Positions 1 through 8,457 of a stretch of DNA of 10,250 nucleotides are shown piece by piece (within the stretch, counting starts at the first letter, position 1; each line of letters starts with the position of its first letter). This stretch comes from JANNHK01 sp034408875. Lineage in GTDB: Bacteria > Actinomycetota > Acidimicrobiia > IMCC26256 > PALSA-610. The position numbers were made by a program, and so were the translations under genes. The stretch lies in NCBI GenBank assembly GCA_034408875.1, contig JAWXCJ010000086.1, positions 1 to 10,250 on the forward strand. The letters run 5' to 3'. The notes under the pieces were generated by a model. The model was given only the letters and a program-made list of their open reading frames with translations, was not told the DNA's origin and did no database searches.

Positions 1-45
1 CGGCCTGGCGCCAGGCCGTCAGCTTGATGTTCATTTCCTGCGACG

Positions 46-49
<4 letters not shown>
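1..49 (-). CDS. sdhB: Succinate dehydrogenase iron-sulfur subunit, N-terminal fragment
   Basis: Only the first 16 codons are in the window; the gene runs off the left edge. They read MTSQEMNIKLTAWRQA. The stretch from MNIKL to WRQ resembles the first beta-strand of the plant-type ferredoxin domain of SdhB/FrdB proteins. The gene follows sdhA directly, as expected for the subunit that carries electrons through its Fe-S clusters from the flavin to the membrane anchor. I chose the ATG at 49 because it overlaps the sdhA stop (ATGA) and has GAGG at 58-61, 8 nt upstream. A second in-frame ATG at 34 has AGGA only 1 nt away, which is too close for a normal ribosome site. Identity rests mostly on position in the operon, since no cluster-binding cysteines are visible. 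Confidence 0.85.
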
Positions 50-1958
<1,909 letters not shown>

Positions 1959-1962
<4 letters not shown>

Positions 1963-2753
1963 ACCCCAGACTCCTCGGTGCATTCGGCGACCGGATCGGC
2001 TTGCGGGCACGCCTGCTCGACCAAGCCGAGTTGCACCGAGATCGGGAAGCTCAGGTTTCCGACCAGGATCACGAGCGCGAAGCCCTGCGCGAACGTGCGC
2101 CGCAGCTTGTTGTACTTCGGGTTGTTGATGCCCATGCTCTGGAACATCGACCAGGCGCCGTGGTACAGGTGAAACGCGAGCGCGATGTTGGCGAGCACGT
2201 AGATGATCGCCACCGGCACGCGCTCGAAGCTCTGGATCAGGTTGTTGTACGGGTCGCCGCGCAGGTAGTCGGGGTTGGCGTTGCCCCACGTGAGATCCAT
2301 CAGGTGGAAGATCAGGAACAGCAGGATGATGACGCCCGTCCAGCGCATCGTCCGCGACGCGAAGTCGGCGGCGATGTAGTCGCGCTTCGACTGGTAGCGG
2401 TCGGGCCGGGCCTTGCGGTTGAGGATCGTCAGTGATGCCGCCGCGTGGATGTGGAGCACGAACGCGAAGATCAGCCCGATGCGCAGCAGCCACAGCAAGA
2501 ACGTGCGGGGCACGAGGTGGCCGCCCAGATCGCGCAGCGCCTCCCCGTAGAGGTTCAGCTCCTCCCTCGATAAGAAGAGCTTCAGGTTCCCGATCATGTG
2601 GAACAGCACGAAGCCCATGAGCGCGAGGCCCGTGAGGCCCATCACCCACTTCTTGCCCAGCGCCGTGGAATAGAAGCGCAGGATCGCGGGCCCCTGACGG
2701 CGGATCTTCCGGACCGGTGTCGGGCCCGCCTCAGGTGTTGTCGTCGTGGCCAT
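1959..2753 (-). CDS. sdhC: Succinate dehydrogenase cytochrome b membrane subunit
   Basis: This 264-residue protein anchors SdhA and SdhB to the membrane and carries electrons to quinone. I see five hydrophobic segments at about 36-58, 87-109, 136-156, 178-200 and 219-241. That is the single fused anchor of di-haem complex II (cytochrome b558 family), not the separate SdhC and SdhD pair. Candidate haem ligands are H52, H101 or H103, H150 and H195 or H198, one per helix in the first four helices. This spacing matches the family. The soluble N-terminus (1-20) is Thr/Pro-rich and basic. A 20-residue tail with two cysteines (C249 and C258) follows the last helix. The ATG at 2753 has AGGGGAG at 2756-2762 just upstream. 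It is the first gene of the operon and overlaps sdhA by 4 nt. Confidence 0.94.
1971..1976 (-). promoter_or_regulatory. Ribosome binding site of sdhA
   Basis: GAGGAG in the 3' end of sdhC lies 8 nt before the sdhA ATG at 1962. It is the strongest Shine-Dalgarno match in the operon and fixes the sdhA start against the much longer open frame. Confidence 0.6.
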
Positions 2754-2787
2754 TTCTCCCCTGCGGACGCTCGTGACCTCGTGAACG

Positions 2788-2793
2788 AATCTA
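2788..2793 (-). promoter_or_regulatory. Possible -10 element for the sdhCAB operon
   Basis: TAGATT fits the TANNNT consensus of the main sigma factor in actinobacteria. It lies 34 nt before the sdhC ATG, leaving a leader of roughly 27 nt that contains the AGGGGAG ribosome site. No convincing -35 hexamer lies 16-19 bp upstream. It is the best candidate in the 78-bp gap, but only a single-hexamer match. Confidence 0.3.
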
Positions 2794-2823
2794 CGCCGGG
2801 AGCGTCACCGCGTAGCGAATCGT

Positions 2824-2840
2824 GCTTTGGTTCACAAAGC
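2824..2840 (-). terminator. Weak hairpin at the end of the GH2 gene
   Basis: GCTTTG and CAAAGC form a perfect 6-bp stem with a 5-nt loop that includes the GH2 stop codon (2832-2834). There is no T-run after it on the minus strand, so it is at best a weak terminator. It could also be an operator for the sdh promoter about 30 bp downstream, or chance. Confidence 0.2.
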
Positions 2841-4883
2841 TCTCAGCACCAGTAACGGGTACCGGTTCACGAGCCGCCCCGTCGCCGGGTGTTCCACCGA
2901 GACCTCGACGTCGACCGCTTCGGTCACGTCGACCCGGCCGACGAACGTGATGCCGTCGGTCGGCACCGTGCCGGTCCAGCGCGTCGTCCGGCCGTCGACC
3001 GCCGCTTCCACGATCGCGCCCTCGAGAATGGCGCGCGTGTCGTTGACGACGTGCACGAGCCCGGCGCGCGGTTCGATCATGGGCAGCACCGGCCGGCACG
3101 CCTCGCGAATCGCGTCGTAGCCGCGCTTGGCGACGCGGTCGTGGTCGAGTACCGACCAGCTCACGGCCGGTTCCGGATCGGCGAACGAGAACTGCGCGAA
3201 CCCGCCCGTGGGCGAGTACTTCAACCGGCGGAGGTCCTCGATCTGTAGTTGCAGCAACGCGGCCTGGTACGCCTGCGTCGTCTCGCGCCACTCTTCGAAG
3301 TTCTTCGCGTCCTCGGGCGGCGCGACGCGCGCCATCTCTTCGCGTTGGAGCGCGTGATGGGTCGAGAGCTCGTCCCAGTCGAGGTTCGGCCAGCGGGTCG
3401 CGTCCATCCAGTCGTTCGCGTTCGGTACTGCCTGGGCGCCGAACTCCGAGACGAACCGACCGAGGCGAGGCCACCGGCGCAGCGCGGGCGCAAGGTCGGT
3501 GAGGGTGCCGAGGTACCAACCGAAATACGGGTGCAGCGACCCGGAGTGCCGGATCGTCTGACGCGTCGGATCGCGCCGCGACAGCGCCCGCGCGACCGAC
3601 GTGTCGAGCACTTCCTTCGTCCACGTCGGCAGCACCGTGGTGGCCGCGTACTTCGCAAGTTTTCCGCCGCTCCATGGTTCGCCCGGCTCTCGCTCGTACG
3701 CGACGGGTGACGCGTGCGCGCACCAGAGGAACACGCTCGGGTGATGGCCGAGCAGGTCGACCATCGCACGCGCTTGGCGCACCGCCTGTTTGCGCACGCC
3801 GCGCGCGTACCCCCACTTGAGGGGAAGGTCCTGCCAGAGCAGCAGCCCCTGGTCGTCGGCGGCCTCGTACAACTCGGGCCGGGCGACGTGCCCGTGCACG
3901 CGCAGGAAGTCGAGGTTGGCGCCGCGCGCGAGCACGACGTCTTGGCGGATCTCGGCGCGTGTCGCGCCGGCCAAGGCCATACGTGTGGGCGCGTAGTTCG
4001 AACCCTTGAGGAACAGGCGCTCCCCGTTCACCGTGAACTGCCAGCCGTGGGCGCGGATCTCGCGAAACGCCGTGCGCACCACCCGCCGGTCACTCACGTC
4101 GCCTGCGACCTCGACACTCACGTCGACGTTGCACATCGGCTGGAGGCCGAGCGCGTGAGGCCACCAGCGGGGCGCGCCGTCGACGATCAGCGTCCACGTC
4201 AGCTCGTTCTCGCCCGCGGCCAGGGTCGCGTCGCGTACGGCGACGAGCAACTCGGTGCCGTCGGGCCCGGTGATCGTCGCGCTCAGGACCGCGTCGAGTG
4301 CGGTGTCACCCGCGTCGAGGGTGAGGACGCATTGGAGCCGCCCGCGCTCGATCGATGCCTCGATGCACAGCATGCGGAAGCTCACGATGCGAACGGGCCC
4401 GGACTCGGCGACGCGGATCGGTCGCCACGGACCGCCCGGGTTGAAGTCGGGGTCGGCGCCGTTCCAGTGGCCGAACACGCCCGTGACCGCACGCTTCGCG
4501 GTGCGGTCGCGTTGCGGCGGGCACGCGACCTCGAGTGCGACGACGTGCTCGGCGCGCGCCGTGCACGCGTCGGTGATCTCGAACGCGTGGGGCACGTAGT
4601 AGCCCTCGGTCGTGCCGGCATAGTCGCCGTCGACCCACACGTCGCCGTAGTAGAAGCAGCCGTCGATCTCGAGGAACTGGCGCCGGCCGGTAGCGGGGCG
4701 TTCGAGCGAGAACGCGCGGCGATACAGAACGGGACCGTCCGATTCGGCGAACGCGTCCGATTGGCGCCAATGGTGGGGAAGTTCGACTTCGGTCCAAGAC
4801 GCGTCGTCGAAGTCGGAGTCGGGGAACTGCTTCGCGAGTTCGCCGTCGGCGGCGTGGGCGCGCCAGGTTCCGGACAGCTCCAC
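2832..4883 (-). CDS. Glycoside hydrolase family 2 protein, acid/base glutamate apparently lost
   Basis: This is a 683-residue cytoplasmic protein without a signal peptide. It has a jelly-roll sugar-binding domain (about 1-160, with VDGDYAG), an Ig-like domain (about 165-275) and a TIM barrel (about 280-590, with FLKGSNYAPTR, LRVHGHV and LLLWQDLP). The layout is that of the beta-mannosidase, galactosidase and glucuronidase family. The likely nucleophile is E480 in FVSEFG (codon 3444-3446). The segment HPSVFLWCAHASP should carry the acid/base as Asn-Glu, but reads Ala391-Ser392 instead. It may be inactive, a binding protein, or use another residue such as nearby E397. The substrate cannot be told. 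I chose GTG 4883 because a TAGGGT lies 7 nt upstream, usable as a -10 for a leaderless message or as an AGGG ribosome site. A TTG at 4904 in the same frame would add 7 residues and has little support. Confidence 0.85.
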   Translation of the reverse strand: MELSGTWRAHAADGELAKQFPDSDFDDASWTEVELPHHWRQSDAFAESDGPVLYRRAFSLERPATGRRQFLEIDGCFYYGDVWVDGDYAGTTEGYYVPHAFEITDACTARAEHVVALEVACPPQRDRTAKRAVTGVFGHWNGADPDFNPGGPWRPIRVAESGPVRIVSFRMLCIEASIERGRLQCVLTLDAGDTALDAVLSATITGPDGTELLVAVRDATLAAGENELTWTLIVDGAPRWWPHALGLQPMCNVDVSVEVAGDVSDRRVVRTAFREIRAHGWQFTVNGERLFLKGSNYAPTRMALAGATRAEIRQDVVLARGANLDFLRVHGHVARPELYEAADDQGLLLWQDLPLKWGYARGVRKQAVRQARAMVDLLGHHPSVFLWCAHASPVAYEREPGEPWSGGKLAKYAATTVLPTWTKEVLDTSVARALSRRDPTRQTIRHSGSLHPYFGWYLGTLTDLAPALRRWPRLGRFVSEFGAQAVPNANDWMDATRWPNLDWDELSTHHALQREEMARVAPPEDAKNFEEWRETTQAYQAALLQLQIEDLRRLKYSPTGGFAQFSFADPEPAVSWSVLDHDRVAKRGYDAIREACRPVLPMIEPRAGLVHVVNDTRAILEGAIVEAAVDGRTTRWTGTVPTDGITFVGRVDVTEAVDVEVSVEHPATGRLVNRYPLLVLRAL

Positions 4884-4890
4884 GCGGGCA

Positions 4891-4896
4891 ACCCTA
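4891..4896 (-). promoter_or_regulatory. Possible -10 element for the GH2 gene (leaderless start)
   Basis: TAGGGT on the minus strand is followed by 7 nt and then the GTG at 4883. This is the geometry of a leaderless actinobacterial message. If it is the -10, the TTG at 4904 lies upstream of transcription and cannot be the start. AGGG within it could instead act as a Shine-Dalgarno sequence, which also favours the GTG. No clear -35. Confidence 0.35.
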
Positions 4897-4939
4897 GGCG
4901 CCAAGACTTCGGCAGGTGTCGTGATTCGGGGGCCGGCTC

Positions 4940-4945
4940 TATGCT
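4940..4945 (+). promoter_or_regulatory. Possible -10 element for the MoxR-like gene (leaderless start)
   Basis: TATGCT fits TANNNT and ends 7 nt before the ATG at 4953, so transcription would begin at or next to the start codon. The alternative in-frame ATG at 4941 lies inside this hexamer and would need the GGGGG run at 4928-4932 as a ribosome site. The two readings exclude each other. No good -35 is visible. Confidence 0.4.
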
Positions 4946-4952
4946 GCGCGCC

Positions 4953-6353
4953 ATGACCCGTCCCGCGACCCTTGGTGACCTGCGAGCCGGCGGCTGGGTG
5001 TCGCGGCCGGTGAAGGAAGAGCTGCGTGCGAACGCGGTGAAGCGCCTCTCGGCGGGCGAGCCGTTCGTCGAGGGCGTGCTCGGCTACGAGGAGACCGTCA
5101 TCCCGCAGCTCGCGAACGCGTTGTTAGCGGGACACGACATCATCTTCCTCGGCGAGCGCGGGCAGGCCAAGACGCGCATTATGCGCTCGCTGGTGTCGTT
5201 GCTCGACGAGTGGATGCCGATCGTCGCCGGAAGCGAGATCAACGACGACCCGTACCACCCGGTGTCGTCACACGCGCGGGTGATGATCGCCGAGCGCGGC
5301 GACGAGACGCCGATCGAGTGGGTGCACCGCGACCGCCGCTTCGGCGAGAAGCTCGCCACGCCGGACACGTCGATCGCCGACCTCATCGGCGAAGTCGACC
5401 CGATCAAGGTGGCCGAGGGCCGCTACCTCTCCGACGAACTGACGATTCACTACGGCTTGGTGCCGCGCACGAACCGCGGCTTGTTCGCCATCAACGAACT
5501 GCCCGACCTCGCCGAGCGCATCCAGGTCGGTCTGCTCAACGTGCTCGAAGAGCGCGACGTGCAGATACGCGGCTACAAGGTGCGCCTCCCGCTCGACGTC
5601 ATGTTGCTCGCGTCGGCCAACCCCGAGGACTACACCAACCGCGGCCGCATCATCACGCCGCTGAAGGACCGCTTCGGTTCGCAGATCCGCACGCACTACC
5701 CGCTCGAGACCGAGATCGAAGTCGGCGTCATCGAACAGGAAGCGCGCCCGCTGACGGCCGAGGGGCTGTCGGTGTCGGTGCCGCCGTTCATGACCGAGAT
5801 CGTCGCCGAGATTTCGCAGTTGGCGCGTCGTTCGCCGCACGTCAACCAGCGTTCGGGCGTGTCGGCCCGGCTGTCGATCTCGAACTACGAGACGCTGGTC
5901 GCGAACGCGACCCGGCGCGCGTTGATCCACGGCGAACGCGAGGTCGTGCCCCGGGTCTCCGACCTCGACGCGCTTGCCGCGTCGACGGGCGGCAAGGTCG
6001 AGATCGAAACCATCGACGACGGCCGCGAGAACCAGGTCCTCGAACGGATCGTCAAGGCGGCCATCCTCGAGACATTCCGCGCCCGCGTACGCCCCGAGAA
6101 GCTCGGCACGATCATCTCGTCGTTCGAGGAGGACTTCGTCGTACACACCGGCGAAGACGTCTCCTCCGACGACTACCGCGAGCTCATGAAGACCCTCGAC
6201 GGCGTCGGCAGCGTGTTGACCGACCTCGAAGTCGGCGAGTCGCCCGCCGGCATCGCGTCAGGCATCGAGTTCATCCTCGAAGGTCTGCACCTCACCAAGC
6301 GCCTCAACAAAGACGCCCTGGGCAACCGCGCGACCTACCGCGCCCGCGGCTAA
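4953..6353 (+). CDS. MoxR/magnesium-chelatase-like AAA+ ATPase
   Basis: This is a 466-residue cytoplasmic AAA+ ATPase resembling the BchI/MoxR group and mycobacterial Rv0958. Such ATPases work with a von Willebrand A protein to insert metals or remodel partners; the target is unknown. The Walker A region reads GERGQAKTR (67-75), with K73 and T74 but alanine where the last glycine is usual. The Walker B region reads FAINELPDL (178-186), with asparagine N181 for the usual aspartate and E182 kept. Sensor 1 is ASANPEDYTNRG (N223), the arginine finger is probably R240 in PLKDRFG, and sensor 2 is around R306 in SARLSI. A helical C-terminal part follows (about 345-466). The frame stays open far upstream, but that part is a shadow of the GH2 gene. 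The partner is probably the vWA gene at 8458, two genes away. An ATG at 4941 would add four residues. Confidence 0.92.
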   Translation: MTRPATLGDLRAGGWVSRPVKEELRANAVKRLSAGEPFVEGVLGYEETVIPQLANALLAGHDIIFLGERGQAKTRIMRSLVSLLDEWMPIVAGSEINDDPYHPVSSHARVMIAERGDETPIEWVHRDRRFGEKLATPDTSIADLIGEVDPIKVAEGRYLSDELTIHYGLVPRTNRGLFAINELPDLAERIQVGLLNVLEERDVQIRGYKVRLPLDVMLLASANPEDYTNRGRIITPLKDRFGSQIRTHYPLETEIEVGVIEQEARPLTAEGLSVSVPPFMTEIVAEISQLARRSPHVNQRSGVSARLSISNYETLVANATRRALIHGEREVVPRVSDLDALAASTGGKVEIETIDDGRENQVLERIVKAAILETFRARVRPEKLGTIISSFEEDFVVHTGEDVSSDDYRELMKTLDGVGSVLTDLEVGESPAGIASGIEFILEGLHLTKRLNKDALGNRATYRARG

Positions 6354-6403
6354 CCCCACTTCCCTCAGCTCTTCCCCGTTCATTCCCTAATCCACCCCCT
6401 CAC

Positions 6404-6409
6404 AGGGAG
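6404..6409 (+). promoter_or_regulatory. Possible ribosome binding site of the DUF559 gene
   Basis: AGGGAG lies 11 nt before the ATG at 6421, a little further than usual. The preceding 67-bp gap is strongly pyrimidine-rich on the plus strand. It shows neither a terminator hairpin nor a clear -10, so read-through from the MoxR-like gene is possible. Confidence 0.4.
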
Positions 6410-6420
6410 CGAGTTAGTAA

Positions 6421-7317
6421 ATGAACGATGCGGAAGCGCGTCTCATGACAACTGCAGCGAACCACTACGGCATCGTGTCCCGTGCGCAAGCAGTTGCGGC
6501 GGGCATGACCGACAAACAGGTCGACAACCGAATCGCGAACGGACGCTGGGAGGTGATCCATCCAAGCGTGTACCGCATTGCCGGCACACCGATTACCGGA
6601 CGCCAACGGGCCTACGCCGCTTCCCTCTCCATGGATGCGATCGTTTCCCACACGACCGCGGGTGCGTTGTTGCGAATCGACGGAGTGCGCGCACGGGGAG
6701 TGCATGTCACCCTGGCGTACGGACAGCGCGGCGGCCAGAAGGCGAAGGGAATCAGCGTCCACTGGAGTACGTCGCTCCCGCGTACTGACCGCGTGTTCGT
6801 CGATCGGATTCCGTGCACCAACGGCACTCGCACGATTCTCGATCTCGCCGCCGACCTCGACGACGAACGGTTGGAGACGGCGTTCGAGAGCGCCCGGCGC
6901 ATGGGCCTCACCACGACCGTTGCTTTGGCTCGCCGGTTCGAAGCGCTCGGCGGACGGGGGCGGCCGGGCAGTGCACGGGTCAAGAAGCTGCTCGACGTCG
7001 CGGGCGAACGACCCCTCGAATCGCGCCTCGAAGTGAAGCTCGCCCGCCTCCTTCGACAAGCGGGCCACATACCGGCCGTGCAGCACAAGGTCGGCGACTA
7101 CCGCCTCGACTTCGCGTGGCCGTTCCTGCTGCTCGCGGTCGAGTGCGACGGCTTCGAGCACCACGGCTACCGCCTCGCCTGGAAGCGCGACCGCCGCCGC
7201 ATCGCCGCCCTCGAAGCCATGCACTGGCGCATCATCCACGTCACCTGGGACGACGTGACGCTGCGCCCGGAAGAGACACTCGCCCGTATCGCTACCGCGC
7301 TTGTACGTGCCGCTTGA
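6421..7317 (+). CDS. AbiEi-like N-terminal domain with DUF559 (Vsr-like) nuclease domain
   Basis: This 298-residue protein has two parts. Residues about 8-56 look like the winged-helix domain of AbiEi-type antitoxins and related regulators (YGIVSRAQAVAAGMT, then WEVIHPSVYRIAG). Residues about 198-297 form a DUF559 domain of the PD-(D/E)xK/Vsr-like fold. It shows E200 and E204 in LESRLEVKLARLL, D230 in YRLDFAW, E241 and D243 in VECDGFEHH, and the closing WRIIHVTWDDV strand. The family is common, often in several copies, in actinobacteria, and its real substrate is unknown. No AbiEii-type toxin or methylase lies beside it. Hand counts give about 62% G+C in the first 240 bases but 75% at 7141-7200, so the 5' half looks less adapted. 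It follows the MoxR-like gene by 67 bp and overlaps the convergent GH1 gene by 26 bp at its 3' end. Confidence 0.85.
   Translation: MNDAEARLMTTAANHYGIVSRAQAVAAGMTDKQVDNRIANGRWEVIHPSVYRIAGTPITGRQRAYAASLSMDAIVSHTTAGALLRIDGVRARGVHVTLAYGQRGGQKAKGISVHWSTSLPRTDRVFVDRIPCTNGTRTILDLAADLDDERLETAFESARRMGLTTTVALARRFEALGGRGRPGSARVKKLLDVAGERPLESRLEVKLARLLRQAGHIPAVQHKVGDYRLDFAWPFLLLAVECDGFEHHGYRLAWKRDRRRIAALEAMHWRIIHVTWDDVTLRPEETLARIATALVRAA
7292..7317. other. Tail-to-tail coding overlap of DUF559 and GH1 genes
   Basis: The DUF559 stop (TGA, 7315-7317) lies beyond the GH1 stop (TAG on the minus strand, 7292-7294), so the last eight or so codons of both genes share the same 26 bp. There is no room for a terminator between them, and the two transcripts would be complementary at their 3' ends. 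Confidence 0.85.
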
Positions 7318-8440
7318 GGAGCTCGGCGCTGCCGCGAGGTTCGCGGTCCATGGTGAAGCAGCCGAACTGGACGTCGAAGCCGGAGGTCCACTCGTAGTTG
7401 TCGACGCCGGTCCAGTGGAAGAAGCCGCGCAGGTCGATGCCGTCGGCGATCGCCTCGTCGACGATTGCGAGCGACTCGCGGAGAACGTCGCAGCGCCATT
7501 CGTCGTCGTCGGTGCCGACGCCGTGTTCGCAGATGAGCAGCGGGCGTCCCGGCAACTCGTCGTGCAACCTCCGCAGCACCACGCCCAACCCTTCGCTCCA
7601 CGGCGCGTACCCCATCGGGCCGACACGGGCCGACGACGGATACGGCACCTGCTCGCCCTCCGCACCCACACCGGTGGCCGAGTAGTACGAGAAGCCGACG
7701 AGGTCGCACGCTTCGCGCAGGTCCGGTATTTCCCGCGCCCCACGTCCCGGTAACTCCAGCACGCCGTCGCGATCGGCCCGCATCCACACGTTCCAGATCG
7801 CTTCTTCGAGGATCTCGTATGTGCGCTGCGCCGGGATCGTGTCGGCCACCTTGTACACCGGAGAGAGGTTGTGAATCGTCGCGACCGGCTTGCCGCCGCC
7901 GCGTAGCTCGCGCCACGCGTCGCGCTGCGCGATCAGCGCCGCGCCGAGCACGTCGAACAACCGCCGCGGCTTCGGCACGTACAACATCGCGTACGCGGCG
8001 GGTTCGTTGATCGGTTTCCAACCGAACACCAAGTCGCCGAACGTCTCCGCGCAGAACGCAACGTGGCGCGACCACCGGTGCGAACGTTCCCGTTCGTCGA
8101 GTTCGGTTACCCACCCGGGCAACGTGAAGTGGTGCAGGCACACCCACGGCGATACGCCGGCTGCATGCGCGGCCGTCAATACCGACAGGTAGTGCTCGAC
8201 CGCGGCCGAGTCGCGCCGCCCCTCCTCGGGTTCGACGCGGGCCCACTCGATCGACAGCCGGTGGTGCGTCAGCCCGTGCGCGGCGTACAGCTCGAAGTCT
8301 TCGGCGTAGCGCTCGCCGAACCCGTTGCCCCGCCCCGAAGGCGGAACCTGACCCAACTTCTCCCGCCGGGCCCAGTCCGACGCGGGCGCCGCGCCCTCGG
8401 CCTGAGTCGACGATGCACCCGTACCCCAGAAAAAGCTCAC
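7292..8440 (-). CDS. Glycoside hydrolase family 1 beta-glycosidase
   Basis: This 382-residue cytoplasmic enzyme probably hydrolyses beta-glucosides or related sugars by the retaining mechanism. The GH1 N-terminal signature is FFWGTGASSTQAEG (3-16), with Q13 for sugar binding. RLSIEWARVEP (61-71) and LHHFTLPGW (102-110, H103) follow. The acid/base is E146 in INEP and the nucleophile E305 in LLICEHG, where histidine replaces the asparagine of the usual ENG. FHWTGVDNYEW (341-351) lines the sugar site. Both catalytic glutamates are present. At 382 residues it is shorter than the usual 440-480, mainly through loss of loops between barrel strands. The GTG at 8440 is chosen because GH1 proteins begin right at this motif. 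There is no ribosome site. A possible -10 (GACGAT at 8447-8452) lies 6 nt upstream, so the message may be leaderless. Confidence 0.92.
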   Translation of the reverse strand: MSFFWGTGASSTQAEGAAPASDWARREKLGQVPPSGRGNGFGERYAEDFELYAAHGLTHHRLSIEWARVEPEEGRRDSAAVEHYLSVLTAAHAAGVSPWVCLHHFTLPGWVTELDERERSHRWSRHVAFCAETFGDLVFGWKPINEPAAYAMLYVPKPRRLFDVLGAALIAQRDAWRELRGGGKPVATIHNLSPVYKVADTIPAQRTYEILEEAIWNVWMRADRDGVLELPGRGAREIPDLREACDLVGFSYYSATGVGAEGEQVPYPSSARVGPMGYAPWSEGLGVVLRRLHDELPGRPLLICEHGVGTDDDEWRCDVLRESLAIVDEAIADGIDLRGFFHWTGVDNYEWTSGFDVQFGCFTMDREPRGSAELLKRHVQAR

Positions 8441-8445
8441 GGGGC

Positions 8446-8452
8446 TATCGTC
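8446..8452. promoter_or_regulatory. Shared symmetric -10 for divergent GH1 and vWA genes
   Basis: TATCGT on the plus strand (8446-8451) lies 6 nt before the vWA ATG at 8458. On the minus strand the overlapping GACGAT (8452 to 8447) lies 6 nt before the GH1 GTG at 8440. Plus fits TANNNT and minus fits the looser NANNNT. With only 17 bp between the genes there is no space for ribosome sites, so both messages are probably leaderless. No -35 hexamer is evident on either side. Confidence 0.4.
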
Positions 8453-8457
8453 GCACC

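Noticed and set aside
2767..2785. Tandem CACGAG repeat before sdhC as an operator
   Set aside because: Only two copies of six bases in a GC-rich leader; this could easily be chance and it has no dyad symmetry.
3714..4940. Long upstream extension of the MoxR-like frame
   Set aside because: It lies opposite the GH2 gene and has no family similarity. The ATPase homology begins near 4953, where a -10-like hexamer also sits.
6338..6349. CCGCG-CC-CGCGG palindrome at the end of the MoxR-like gene as a terminator
   Set aside because: The stem is 5 bp with a 2-nt loop inside coding sequence, and no T-run follows.
6421..7317. Type IV toxin-antitoxin (AbiE) system
   Set aside because: Only the AbiEi-like N-terminal domain is seen; no AbiEii nucleotidyltransferase toxin lies on either side.
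6400..7743. 447-codon minus-strand open frame across DUF559 and GH1
   Set aside because: It covers the DUF559 gene in antisense and the GH1 gene in a wrong frame; both real genes have diagnostic motifs.
2832..8440. GH2 and GH1 as a carbohydrate-utilisation locus
   Set aside because: They are separated by about 2.4 kb with two plus-strand genes between them, share no promoter, and no transporter, LacI-type regulator or binding protein is present.
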